Positions 8,411 through 16,937 are shown, counted from the first letter of the stretch. The stretch is DNA of 64,000 nt from an uncultured Desulfuromusa sp. (GCF_963675815.1 NZ_OY776575.1:310001-374000); one strand, 5' to 3'. Notes: generated from the letters alone by a model not told the origin. Translations and numbers: made by a program.

Positions 8411-9082
8411 ATGAAGATGCTGACAAAAATAGACCATCTTGTTATTGGTGCAGAATCCCTTTCTCAGGGCGTTGATTATGTCCGTGCCTGTCTGGGAGTC
8501 GATATCCCCTATGGTGGTGTCCATGAAAAAATGGGGACCCACAATCATCTGATGAGAATTGGAAAAGAAATCTTTTTAGAGATAATTGCTGTTAATCCGG
8601 ATATTACTACACCTGATCGGCCCAGGTGGTTTGGCCTTGATGACCCTTTTGTCCGGCAGCGGATTGCTCAGCAGCCAAGACTACTTGCCTGGGTTGTCAA
8701 TACTGATAACCTTAAAATGATGATGCAGCAGACGTTAGTTTCACTTGGAAATCTGGAGCTGATCACACGAGGCAATTTGAATTGGGACTTTGGGCTCCCG
8801 GGGGATGGCAGTCTTATTGCTGCCGGCATGTTTCCCTATGCGATTCAATGGCATACCGACAAACATCCGGCAACAGAGATGACTGATCTCAACTGTAGTT
8901 TTCAATCCCTGGATATTTACCACCCATACCCTGAGTGGTTACGGTCAGTACTCACTGCTATTGGTGCACAGAGACTTGTCACAATAAACCCATTGCCTCC
9001 AAATTCAGCGCCATATTTAGCTGCTTCTTTCAAAACTCCTGCAGGAGGGAAAATCCTCAAAAGTTGCGGAGCCCTCCGGTAA
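8411..9082 (+). CDS. VOC family protein (glyoxalase-like domain)
   Basis: The 223-residue protein starts MLTKIDHLVIGAESLSQGVDYV and contains HEKMGTHNHLMRIG and FLEIIAVNP, the pattern of the Glyoxalase_3-like branch of the vicinal oxygen chelate superfamily. These proteins are metal-dependent enzymes with varied, mostly unknown substrates. Two start codons six bases apart are possible (8411 and 8417); AGGA is better spaced for the second. It converges on the RocD-like gene, with no clear terminator in the 64 bases between them. Confidence 0.8.
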   Translation: MKMLTKIDHLVIGAESLSQGVDYVRACLGVDIPYGGVHEKMGTHNHLMRIGKEIFLEIIAVNPDITTPDRPRWFGLDDPFVRQRIAQQPRLLAWVVNTDNLKMMMQQTLVSLGNLELITRGNLNWDFGLPGDGSLIAAGMFPYAIQWHTDKHPATEMTDLNCSFQSLDIYHPYPEWLRSVLTAIGAQRLVTINPLPPNSAPYLAASFKTPAGGKILKSCGALR

Positions 9083-9146
9083 GAGTAAAGAGAGTTTCCG
9101 AATTCACCAGCTCTCCAGGCAACACTGCCAAACGTGTCCGACGAAT

Positions 9147-10421
9147 CTACAACAGGACCTTCTTTAGATTCTTTATAAGAAAATCAATTTCATCATCATT
9201 AATATTTAATGGTGGAGAAATACGGATGGTGTGACCATGGCTGTCATTCACAATCAGTCCCAGGTCAAGAAGCTGTCGACAGAAGTGCATGGCGTTACCT
9301 TTATTTACTTCGATACCAATAAAAAGACCTTTTCCACGGACTTCTTTGACATGAGACGATTTTTCAGCGATTTTTTCGATAGCTGTCTTCAGTTTTGCCC
9401 CTTGTCGCGCTGAACTTCCAACCAGATCTTCTTCTTCCAAGACCGTAAGAGCAGCAATACCAGCGATACAGGCAAGCGGATACCCACCAAAGGTGGAACC
9501 GTCAGAACCAACAGTAAAAGCCATATCCATCAGGTCGCTGTTGGTCATAAAAATTGACAACGGCACCAGGCCGCCGGACAAAGCTTTACCCAGAATCAAG
9601 CCATCAGGAACGACATCCTCATGCTCAAAACAGAACCTTTTACCGGTACGGCCTAAACCAACCTGAATTTCATCAAAAGTCAGCAGAATGTCTTCTTGAT
9701 CAGCAATATCTCTCAACCCTTGCAGAAAACCCGGTGGAGGAACCTTCATTCCCCCTTCCCCTTGCATTGGTTCTACCAGAATTCCACAGGTGTTTGCATT
9801 GACAAGTTTTTTAACCTCATCAATATCACCATATTTTGCCGAAACGAATCCTGGCGTCAGCGGACCAAATCCCTCGCGATATTTAGGTGTTGAAGAGAAG
9901 GAAACAACAGAAATCATCCGTCCGTGAAAGTTATTGTTAAAGACAATAATTTCCTGTCGACCATCCTTGATTCCTTTTTTCTTCCAGCCATAATAACGCA
10001 TCATCTTAATGGCGGTTTCCACTGATTCCACGCCACCATTTTTGGGGAGAACCTTATTGCCGTTACTGCCAAAACGTGGAGCAAGCTGTGGTGCAAAATT
10101 AGCTGCTTTTTTAAGAAAAACACCTAAGGGATCTGTATAAACAACATTTGATATGACTGACGCATAGTTGCCAAGCAAAGCCGCAGCCATAGCATTAACG
10201 ATTTCAGGATGATGATGACCGGGATTCGCAGCTGAATATGCAGCCAGACAGTCTAAATATTGACGTCCATTGGCATCCGTGATCCAGCATCCCCTAGCCT
10301 GGCGAACAACCAGGTTCAGTCGTTCATAATGATGAGCACCATATCTATCTTCAAATCCAAAAATTTCATCGTCTGCCAAGGCTGAGTAAGAATTCATCAC
10401 ATGATTATCTGGATTATACAT
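9147..10421 (-). CDS. Class III (RocD-like) omega-aminotransferase
   Basis: This 424-residue PLP fold-type I enzyme resembles ornithine aminotransferase: CLAAYSAANPGHHHPEI, FNNNFHGRMI, VEPMQGEGGM and FDEIQVGLGRTG. The PLP Lys lies in ILGKALSGGLVPLS. Such enzymes move terminal amino groups of ornithine, lysine or similar to 2-oxoglutarate. GGAGG four bases before the ATG supports the start. It is transcribed away from the TrmB-type regulator. It is near, but not in, the aminomutase operon. If lysine feeds that operon, this enzyme could remove the 6-amino group on the way to 2-aminoadipate; that is inference. The exact substrate is unknown. Confidence 0.82.
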   Translation of the reverse strand: MYNPDNHVMNSYSALADDEIFGFEDRYGAHHYERLNLVVRQARGCWITDANGRQYLDCLAAYSAANPGHHHPEIVNAMAAALLGNYASVISNVVYTDPLGVFLKKAANFAPQLAPRFGSNGNKVLPKNGGVESVETAIKMMRYYGWKKKGIKDGRQEIIVFNNNFHGRMISVVSFSSTPKYREGFGPLTPGFVSAKYGDIDEVKKLVNANTCGILVEPMQGEGGMKVPPPGFLQGLRDIADQEDILLTFDEIQVGLGRTGKRFCFEHEDVVPDGLILGKALSGGLVPLSIFMTNSDLMDMAFTVGSDGSTFGGYPLACIAGIAALTVLEEEDLVGSSARQGAKLKTAIEKIAEKSSHVKEVRGKGLFIGIEVNKGNAMHFCRQLLDLGLIVNDSHGHTIRISPPLNINDDEIDFLIKNLKKVLL

Positions 10422-10458
10422 AGCGCCTCCTTTTTGAATATAAATAACAGTATATCAT

Positions 10459-10478
10459 GTTGCTATCTGAGTAGCAAC
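10459..10478. promoter_or_regulatory. Perfect inverted repeat, possible operator
   Basis: GTTGCTA, six spacer bases, TAGCAAC lies in the 137-bp divergent gap between the RocD-like gene and the TrmB-type regulator. The 7-bp arms are exact. Its position suits binding by the adjacent regulator on both promoters, but no binding data exist here and no polyU follows, so it is not a terminator. Confidence 0.45.
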
Positions 10479-10558
10479 GTTATGGAGGTGATGTTATACC
10501 ATGATTTCATAAAGAAATATGCTATGATTTTGTAAAAATTTCTGGGACAGGAGAGCAA

Positions 10559-11347
10559 ATGCTGGAATCTTACAAAATGACTGAGTTCGGTTTTACCCAA
10601 TATGAAACGTCCTGCTATATGGCGTTGGTCGCTCAACACCCTTCAAACGGTTCTCAGCTCAGCAAGTTATCAGGGATCGCCCGATCAAGAATCTATGATG
10701 TGCTTCATACGCTGACTCGGAAAGGAATCGTTTTTGAGATTGAACAAGGGATGTATGTTCCTTTACCACCAGATGAACTGAAGAAGAGGTTGAAAAACCA
10801 ATTTGAGTCGAATTTGGATGGTTTTGAGAAAGAACTTGATGCACTCACAAACGTGACTGATTATGAGTATATTCTGTCATTGACAGGACGTGACGAAGTC
10901 GTTCAAAAAGCGATAGAAATAATTGATCATGCAAAAACAGAGCTCTATATCAGGCTGTTTCCCCCCTGTGGGGAAATCTTAGCTCCCCATATTGAAAAAG
11001 CGTCTCAACGCGGTGTTGGAATACGCTATGTTTGTATGGGGCGCATGCCACAGAACTTTAAAATCCAAATTCAACATCCGGATTCAGAGACATTAGTCTC
11101 CAAAATAGGGGGAGAATCAGTCGATATTATTGCCGATAAAGCAGAAGCATTGGTTGGGATGTTTGAGTTGGGAAAAGAAGATAGTTCCCCATTTATATGG
11201 ACAAAGAACAAGTGGTTTGTTGTTGGTAATCGCGACAGTTTAAGGCACGATTTTTATCATTACTTTCTGAATAAAACCTATGATTGCAATGAATCTTTAT
11301 CAGAGGCTGAAAAACATATTTATGAATTCATCAAAGCCGATGAATAA
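10559..11347 (+). CDS. TrmB-like HTH transcriptional regulator
   Basis: The 262-residue protein has an N-terminal winged-helix region (residues about 1-75: YETSCYMALVAQHPSNGSQLSKLSGIARSRIYDVLHTLTRKGIV) and a TrmB-type, PLD-like effector domain from about residue 105 (YILSLTGRDEVVQKAIEIIDHAKTELYIR). TrmB family proteins sense small metabolites, often sugars, and repress or activate neighbouring genes. AGGAG lies six bases before the ATG. It is divergent from the RocD-like aminotransferase and convergent with the thiolase, so it probably controls the former; the effector is unknown. Confidence 0.8.
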   Translation: MLESYKMTEFGFTQYETSCYMALVAQHPSNGSQLSKLSGIARSRIYDVLHTLTRKGIVFEIEQGMYVPLPPDELKKRLKNQFESNLDGFEKELDALTNVTDYEYILSLTGRDEVVQKAIEIIDHAKTELYIRLFPPCGEILAPHIEKASQRGVGIRYVCMGRMPQNFKIQIQHPDSETLVSKIGGESVDIIADKAEALVGMFELGKEDSSPFIWTKNKWFVVGNRDSLRHDFYHYFLNKTYDCNESLSEAEKHIYEFIKADE

Positions 11348-11362
11348 TTCTTTCCACACCCG

Positions 11363-12562
11363 TTAGGGCTGTTCAAGAACCAAGGATATTCCCTGCCCGA
11401 CACCAATGCACATGGTACATAATGCTCTTTTAAGCCCCCCATGTAAAAGCTGATAAAAAGCCGTCGTTGCCAGCCGCGCACCACTCATTCCCAGCGGATG
11501 TCCAAGAGCGATAGCTCCGCCTAAAGGATTAATCCGCGGATCATCAGCTGTCAGCCCGAGTTGACGGATACATGCAAGGGATTGAGCAGCAAAAGCCTCA
11601 TTGAGTTCCAGAACATCGAAATGATCCAGATTCAAACCAAGTCGATTCAACAGCTTTTTTGTCGCCGGAACCGGTCCAAGACCCATAACCCGAGGAGCAA
11701 CTCCCGCTACTGACATACCGCACACCCTGACAACAGGTTTAAGGCTGTAGCGTTTAACGGCCTGCTCTGAAGCAATCAATAATGCAGCAGCTCCATCATT
11801 GACACCAGATGCGTTTCCTGCCGTTACAGTTCCATCAGAAAATAAGGTTTTTAACTGATTCAATTTGGACACAGAAGTCAAACGCGGATGTTCATCAGCA
11901 GAGACAATGACGGCCTCCCCTTTACGCTGCGAGATAGTGACAGGGACGATTTCCCGTGCCAAACGACCATCTTTTTGAGCCGCCGCTGTTTTAACCTGAC
12001 TTGAATGGGCAAAGAGATCCTGATCTTCACGGCTGATATTAAACTCGCGCGCCAGATTTTCAGCCGTTTCCGGCATTGAATCGTTGCCGTAAAGAGACTT
12101 GAACTGAGGATTACTAAAGCGCCAGCCGATCGTAGTGTCATAGACTTCAGCGTTGCGGGAAAAAGCAGTCGCAGCTTTTCCCATAACAAAAGGAGCCCTG
12201 GACATACTTTCGACACCACCAGCAATGATCAACTCAGCGTCTCCGGCTTTAATGGCCTGTGCAGCACTGCCCACAGCATTAAGTCCTGAACCACACAAGC
12301 GATTAATCGTGCCGGCGGGAACACTGAGTGGTAAACCGGCAAGCAATGAAACCATGCGTGCGACATTACGGTTATCTTCACCTGCCTGGTTGGCACAGCC
12401 AAGAATCACGTCGTCAACAGCGTCCCAATCGACACCTTGATTTCTCTCCATCAAGGCTCTCAGAGGAACGGCAGCCAAATCATCTGGTCGCACGGATGAA
12501 AGGCTTCCACCATAGCGGCCAATAGGGGTACGAATGGCGTCACAGATATAAACGTTATTCAT
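11363..12562 (-). CDS. pcaF: 3-oxoadipyl-CoA thiolase (PcaF/PaaJ type)
   Basis: The 399-residue thiolase resembles PcaF/PaaJ nearly end to end: CDAIRTPIGRYGGSLSSVR, GCANQAGEDNRNVARM, GGVESMSRAPFVMGKA, YDTTIGWRF and CTMCIGVGQGISLVLE. The nucleophile Cys is in NRLCGSGLNAVG (about residue 90); the His and second Cys are in GHPLGMSGAR and LCTMCIGVGQG. PcaF cleaves 3-oxoadipyl-CoA with CoA to succinyl-CoA and acetyl-CoA. It is the last gene of the five-gene operon led by the aminomutase. No aromatic ring-cleavage genes are nearby, so the substrate probably comes from an amino acid. Acetoacetyl-CoA as substrate cannot be excluded. Confidence 0.88.
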   Translation of the reverse strand: MNNVYICDAIRTPIGRYGGSLSSVRPDDLAAVPLRALMERNQGVDWDAVDDVILGCANQAGEDNRNVARMVSLLAGLPLSVPAGTINRLCGSGLNAVGSAAQAIKAGDAELIIAGGVESMSRAPFVMGKAATAFSRNAEVYDTTIGWRFSNPQFKSLYGNDSMPETAENLAREFNISREDQDLFAHSSQVKTAAAQKDGRLAREIVPVTISQRKGEAVIVSADEHPRLTSVSKLNQLKTLFSDGTVTAGNASGVNDGAAALLIASEQAVKRYSLKPVVRVCGMSVAGVAPRVMGLGPVPATKKLLNRLGLNLDHFDVLELNEAFAAQSLACIRQLGLTADDPRINPLGGAIALGHPLGMSGARLATTAFYQLLHGGLKRALCTMCIGVGQGISLVLEQP

Positions 12563-12597
12563 AAATCAGCACTCCAAAGACAGGATTCTCTGCCGGA

Positions 12598-13935
12598 TCA
12601 CAGCAATTCTTTTACTTTTCGGAAACCGCTCAGCATGACATCGGCAAGAATATCAATTTCATGATCCGTCATCGCTGTGGAAAGAACTCCGGAACATGTG
12701 TTAATCATGATCAAGCCATGATCAAAAAGATGATCAAGCATAGTCTTGATAAGCAGGCTTTCTTTTTTATCCATAAACGCTTCACGATAATTTTCCGGAG
12801 GATGCTCTTTCATGTGGACCCGGAATATCGAACCTCCGCCCGTCACACAAGCAGGAATATCAGCAAGAGCTATGGCCTCAACAATCAGCTTACGAGCTCT
12901 ATCGGCCAAAAGGTTGAGATTTTCTACCGCACGGGGGTTAAACAACTCCATCGCAACTCGTCCCGCCGTCATCGTAATTGGATTCGCAGAAAATGTTCCG
13001 GAAAGGGGGAAAACCAAAGGATCATTCAAAGGATTCATAACGTCCATGATCTGCTGCCGACCTGCAATCGCACCGACAGGAAAACCACCACCGATCATCT
13101 TCCCCATGGCAGTAAGATCCGGACAGATATCGTACCATTGTTGTGCTCCACCATAATTTGAGCGAAAAGTAATCACTTCATCACACACAAATAATGCACG
13201 ATTGTTACGCGTCCAATCATAAACGGCCCTTACAAATTCAGTACTGGCGGGAACCAGACCAACCCGATGAGGGAGAAAATCGACAAGAACACAGGCCAAT
13301 TCATCCGCATGTTTGTCAAGAATCTCGACTGCTCGATCAGGGTCATTGAAAGGGATAATGATCACATCATTCAAAGCTGAAGCCGGTGTTCCCTGGGCAA
13401 CCGGTACACTGGACGGAGAGTCAACACTCCCCCAGTTTTCCGGCGTGGCCGTTTGACTGACCTCGGCATAATCATAAAGTCCGTGATAAGCTCCCTCTAC
13501 TTTAGCAATTTTAGGACGACCAGTATACGCACGTGATGCTTTCAGACAACCCATGACCGCTTCGGTTCCAGAATTGACAAATCTGATTTGTTCAAAACCG
13601 GCATTGCGGCTGCACAAATACTCGGCATAAAGAATTTCAGCTTCGGTTGCAAGAGTAAAGGCTGTCCCTTTATGCAGCTGGTCTATCACTGCTGCCACGA
13701 CGTCTGGTTGAGCATGCCCATGAATCAAAGATGCCATGTTGTTGGCAAAATCAATCCTTTTAACCCCTTCAACATCAGTCACATAACATCCCTCTCCTCG
13801 CTCAGCATAAAGTGGATGCGGGCTGCGCAGAACGGTATTTCGGCTGACGCCGCCGGGCATAACCTTACAGCCGCGTTGATACAGTTCTGCGCTTTTTGAA
13901 AGTTCTGCTGCTCTGAAATTATCGCCGCGATTCAT
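12598..13935 (-). CDS. Class III aminotransferase, probably beta-amino-acid specific
   Basis: This 445-residue protein is related to glutamate-1-semialdehyde aminomutase and to beta-phenylalanine aminotransferase. PLP-site signatures are FVNSGTEAVMGCLKASRAYTG, FVCDEVITFR and GKMIGGGFPVGAIAG (Schiff-base Lys). The N-terminal MPGGVSRNTV has an Arg where, as I recall, beta-phenylalanine aminotransferase has the Arg (R41) that holds the carboxylate of beta-amino acids; glutamate-semialdehyde aminomutase has PGGVNSPVR there. It lies between pcaJ and the thiolase, behind a 2,3-aminomutase. The predicted reaction is therefore a 3-amino acid plus 2-oxo acid giving a 3-oxo acid. It is too far from heme genes to be HemL. 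GGAAGG lies eight bases before the ATG. Confidence 0.8.
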   Translation of the reverse strand: MNRGDNFRAAELSKSAELYQRGCKVMPGGVSRNTVLRSPHPLYAERGEGCYVTDVEGVKRIDFANNMASLIHGHAQPDVVAAVIDQLHKGTAFTLATEAEILYAEYLCSRNAGFEQIRFVNSGTEAVMGCLKASRAYTGRPKIAKVEGAYHGLYDYAEVSQTATPENWGSVDSPSSVPVAQGTPASALNDVIIIPFNDPDRAVEILDKHADELACVLVDFLPHRVGLVPASTEFVRAVYDWTRNNRALFVCDEVITFRSNYGGAQQWYDICPDLTAMGKMIGGGFPVGAIAGRQQIMDVMNPLNDPLVFPLSGTFSANPITMTAGRVAMELFNPRAVENLNLLADRARKLIVEAIALADIPACVTGGGSIFRVHMKEHPPENYREAFMDKKESLLIKTMLDHLFDHGLIMINTCSGVLSTAMTDHEIDILADVMLSGFRKVKELL

Positions 13936-13949
13936 AATTACAACCTTCC

Positions 13950-14603
13950 TTATCCTTCTACAACAAGTTTCCCTGCCGTTTTTTGCAGAACATCGTCAAA
14001 ACTGATTCCCGGAGCTAATTCGATAACTTTGAAGCCTTCTGGAGTAACATCCAGAACCGCCAGATCCGTATAGATCCTATCGACAACTTTTTTCCCGGTC
14101 AGCGGATAGCTGCACGTTTCGACAAGTTTTGAGTCCCCCTCTCTGGTGCAGTGTTGGGTAATAACATAGATTGTTTTGACTCCGGCAACCAGATCCATCG
14201 CACCACCAACCGCAGGAATAGCTCCTGTTTCCCCTGTTGACCAGTTTGCCAGATCACCCTGCTCAGATACCTGCATGGCACCGAGAACACAAATATCGAT
14301 ATGGTGGCCACGAATCATGGCAAAACTATCCGCATGATGAAAAAACGCTGCACCGGGAATTGCGGTCACAGGTTTCTTGCCGGCATTGATCAGTTCCGGA
14401 TCTTCTTCCCCCGGCAGAGGGGACTCTCCCATACCCAACAGACCATTTTCGGTATGATAAATCACTTCACGGCCTTCCGGGACATACTTGGCGACTTTCT
14501 CTGGAATACCTATACCCAGGTTGACATAGGAAGCGTCAGGAATATCCTGTGCGGCACGTTGTGCCATTTCCTCCCGACTCCAGCCATGATTAGCAGCGGT
14601 CAT
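13950..14603 (-). CDS. pcaJ: 3-oxoacid CoA-transferase subunit B (PcaJ-like)
   Basis: The 217-residue beta subunit of a family I CoA-transferase has the ENG catalytic motif (YHTENGLLGMGESPLPGEED; Glu is the nucleophile) and NAGKKPVTAIPGAAFFHHADSF. Its whole length resembles PcaJ: MIRGHHIDICVLGAMQVSEQGDLANW and YPLTGKKVVDRIYTDLAVLDVTPEGFKVIE. With subunit A it would move CoA from succinyl-CoA to 3-oxoadipate or another 3-oxo acid. Its ATG overlaps the pcaI stop (ATGA) and GGAGGG precedes it. AtoA-type acetoacetate transferases are close relatives. Confidence 0.87.
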   Translation of the reverse strand: MTAANHGWSREEMAQRAAQDIPDASYVNLGIGIPEKVAKYVPEGREVIYHTENGLLGMGESPLPGEEDPELINAGKKPVTAIPGAAFFHHADSFAMIRGHHIDICVLGAMQVSEQGDLANWSTGETGAIPAVGGAMDLVAGVKTIYVITQHCTREGDSKLVETCSYPLTGKKVVDRIYTDLAVLDVTPEGFKVIELAPGISFDDVLQKTAGKLVVEG

Positions 14604-15310
14604 GGATAAACCCTCCCTTCAGCAACCAGTTGTGATTCATGGGCAGGATTTGAAATCGTGACAACTCGGTCAACAAATATTCCGGGAGTGATAACAATCT
14701 CCGGATCAATTTCACCGGTTTCAACCTGGTATTGAGTTTGTACGATGGTCGTATTGGCAGCCATTGCCATGATCGGGGCAAAATTGCGCGCAGTTTTACT
14801 ATAGACAAGATTTCCGTAACGGTCTGCTCGCAAACATTTAATCAATGCAAAGTCAGCCTTCAATCCATACTCCAGCACATAATCGCGACCATCAAAATGT
14901 CTTTGTTCCTTTCCTATGGCTAAAGGAGTGCCAACCGAAGTTGCCGTATAAAAAGCAGGAACCCCTGCCCCTCCGGCCCGAATTCTTTCTGCCAGAGTTC
15001 CCTGGGGGACCAGTTCCAACTCAATTTTCCCACGCCGATATAATTCTGGAAAAACCTTTGAACCGACGGTACGCGGATAAGAACAGATCATTTTAGAGAC
15101 CTGGCCATTTTCAATCAGTGCCGCAAGACCAACATGACCACTGCCCGTATTGTTGTTAACAATCGTGAGATTTTTAGCGCCCTGATCGATCAATGCGTGA
15201 ATTAATTCAATCGGACTTCCAGCTTCACCAAAGCCACCGATCATGACGGTTGCTCCCGTAAATATATCCGCCACTGCCGCTGCTGCTGAAGCTATTCTCT
15301 TATCAATCAT
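14600..15310 (-). CDS. pcaI: 3-oxoacid CoA-transferase subunit A (PcaI-like)
   Basis: The alpha subunit is 236 residues. It starts MIDKRIASAAAAVADIFTGA and continues with VMIGGFGEAGSPIELI, the CoA-binding glycine motif, then LTIVNNNTGSGHVGLAALI and RNFAPIMAMAANTTIVQ. It pairs with PcaJ. The ATG at 15310 is preferred over 15316 because AGGA is six bases from it and touches the upstream one. The aminomutase stop is 15 bases upstream, so the genes are tightly packed in one operon. Confidence 0.87.
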   Translation of the reverse strand: MIDKRIASAAAAVADIFTGATVMIGGFGEAGSPIELIHALIDQGAKNLTIVNNNTGSGHVGLAALIENGQVSKMICSYPRTVGSKVFPELYRRGKIELELVPQGTLAERIRAGGAGVPAFYTATSVGTPLAIGKEQRHFDGRDYVLEYGLKADFALIKCLRADRYGNLVYSKTARNFAPIMAMAANTTIVQTQYQVETGEIDPEIVITPGIFVDRVVTISNPAHESQLVAEGRVYP

Positions 15311-15325
15311 CGCCATTCCTGTAGA

Positions 15326-16937
15326 TCAAGATAACCGCTTACGTAATTTAAGAGCGAGATTTTCCTCAATCTCTTTCAGTTCATCCTCAAAGAAATATTT
15401 TTCCGTATCAAAGGGCAAAAGAAGATCTATTTTATTTTTAGTCTCATCATATTTTGCGTGAAAGACACGGTTCATCCATTCCATGTTCCTGGCTTCCGTA
15501 AACTGTAGCGCAAAACATTTTTCACCGTTGATAATTGAGGTTCCAAGAATGGCTAACTTACCGGCAGAGATCGTCATTGAGATATGTCGTGATGGCCTGT
15601 TAATTGAAGCCAGAGAATTATAGATTTTACTGAAAACCCTCTCAATATCAGCCATGGGAGCAGCAAAATAATGATGTTCACCTGTTGGCCTGGCAGCATA
15701 CATAGAATGAAAACCTAGCCCCAACATTGCCAAAATATTTGCGAGATCAATCCAGTTCTGAGCAGATTTATCAATATCCACCTGACCCTGTTCATCGGTA
15801 AACAAGCTGATATGGTTCATAATCGGACTTTGACTGCGAACCATAACACCATGAGCTTTCAGACGTCTGATAGCAGCAATGGTCCTTGGATTGAGAAGTT
15901 CTCGAGGCGTCGAAAAATGAGCCATCCAGGCCATCTGGATGCCATTTTCATAAAGGACATCGTAAAGTTCCAGCATTTTTTCAAACTTCTTCGTGAGAAT
16001 AAGCTCGGGCTGAAAAGTTAAAGCACGTGATCCGAGTCGAATCGTCCTGATATGTGACAGATCCTGATCTTCAATGATCGGCATAATATACTGTGAAAAA
16101 CGACTTGCAGGCATAAAACCAGCGTCACCACCCGTTATCAGGATATCAGTAACTTCTTTATGTTTTTTTAAGATAATTATGCAGTTGGGTAATATCTTTT
16201 TGCAGAAACATGTCTTCGTCACCACGCACTTGTGCATGGCGGAAACAATAAGTACAGAAAGAAAAACAATTTTGCGTAGATGTGTCGAAAACCAGCTGGC
16301 ATTGCGGATATTTATGTTGACTGCCATCCAGAAATTCAATCTCTCCTTCAGCATTGTCGAACCAGGGTTTATTCAGCTGTTGATGACCATCATGAGGATT
16401 TGTTTTTTCAGAATATTCAGCAACAATTTTCTCCTGCTCAGCTCTGCTCTCAGCAGCAACATAAGCTCTTGTGGCTTCAGGATCAATCATTCCAGGCTGA
16501 GGAAGAACCAGTTGATAGACTGAATCGTTTTCGTAATCATCCCAGTTAATAATATTTAAAGAGTGACTGGTAGCGAGAAACCGGTATACCTCAATATAGA
16601 ACTCCCGCTCTTTGATTTTTTCCAGCTCTATGCCGCTTTTCTTTAAAATATCACAGACCTTGCGAAAACCACTGAGTCCCGCATAGTGGCTTCCAACCTT
16701 GAAAAGAAAAGATTTATTTTCCAATAGGCCCGAGTGTTGTGGGTAGTTGATTTGTAATCGATTTAAGACCCCAACCGGTAGCAGGTTTTCCTGTTTGATG
16801 ATATGCCTGACCTCATCACTGAACTGATAACGATTCATCATTAACAGGATATCCTCTTTAACAATGCCCGATTGCGGCAAATCTTCAGGCTGGAGTTGTT
16901 CAGAAGCGCGTGATGGAGTGTTATTCTCAGGGATCAT
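15326..16937 (-). pseudogene. KamA-family radical SAM amino acid 2,3-aminomutase, frame broken at an A7 run
   Basis: Two overlapping frames form one 536-residue KamA-family protein. The first starts at ATG 16937 (AGGAG six bases upstream) and ends HNYLKKT-stop at 16158. The second continues LKKHKEVTDILITGGDAGFM to 15326. Removing one base from the seven-A run (T's at 16163-16169) joins them. The radical SAM Cys triad CFSFCTYC is at residues 224, 228 and 231; the PLP Lys is in SAGKLAIL (460). Lysine 2,3-aminomutase has substrate Asp residues 44 and 7 positions before the PLP Lys; here these are Arg416 and Ser453. Glutamate 2,3-aminomutase has Lys and Asn there, so an acidic substrate is likely. 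The N-terminus is about 120 residues longer than classic KamA. The break may be a sequencing error, a mutation or slippage. Confidence 0.85.

Noticed and set aside
12598..13935. Glutamate-1-semialdehyde aminomutase (hemL)
   Set aside because: The family resemblance is real, but the substrate motif differs and the operon has no heme genes.
11363..15310. Aerobic aromatic beta-ketoadipate pathway
   Set aside because: PcaIJF-like genes are present, but no ring-cleavage dioxygenase, cycloisomerase or lactone hydrolase is in the window; an aminomutase and an aminotransferase share the operon instead.
16158..16175. Classic -1 programmed frameshift at the A7 run
   Set aside because: The second frame is +1 relative to the first, so a -1 slip on X_XXY_YYZ does not give the product; an indel or polymerase slippage fits better.
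11363..16937. Clostridial lysine fermentation operon
   Set aside because: No lysine 5,6-aminomutase, 3,5-diaminohexanoate dehydrogenase or cleavage enzyme genes are nearby, and the aminomutase lacks the lysine-binding Asp residues.
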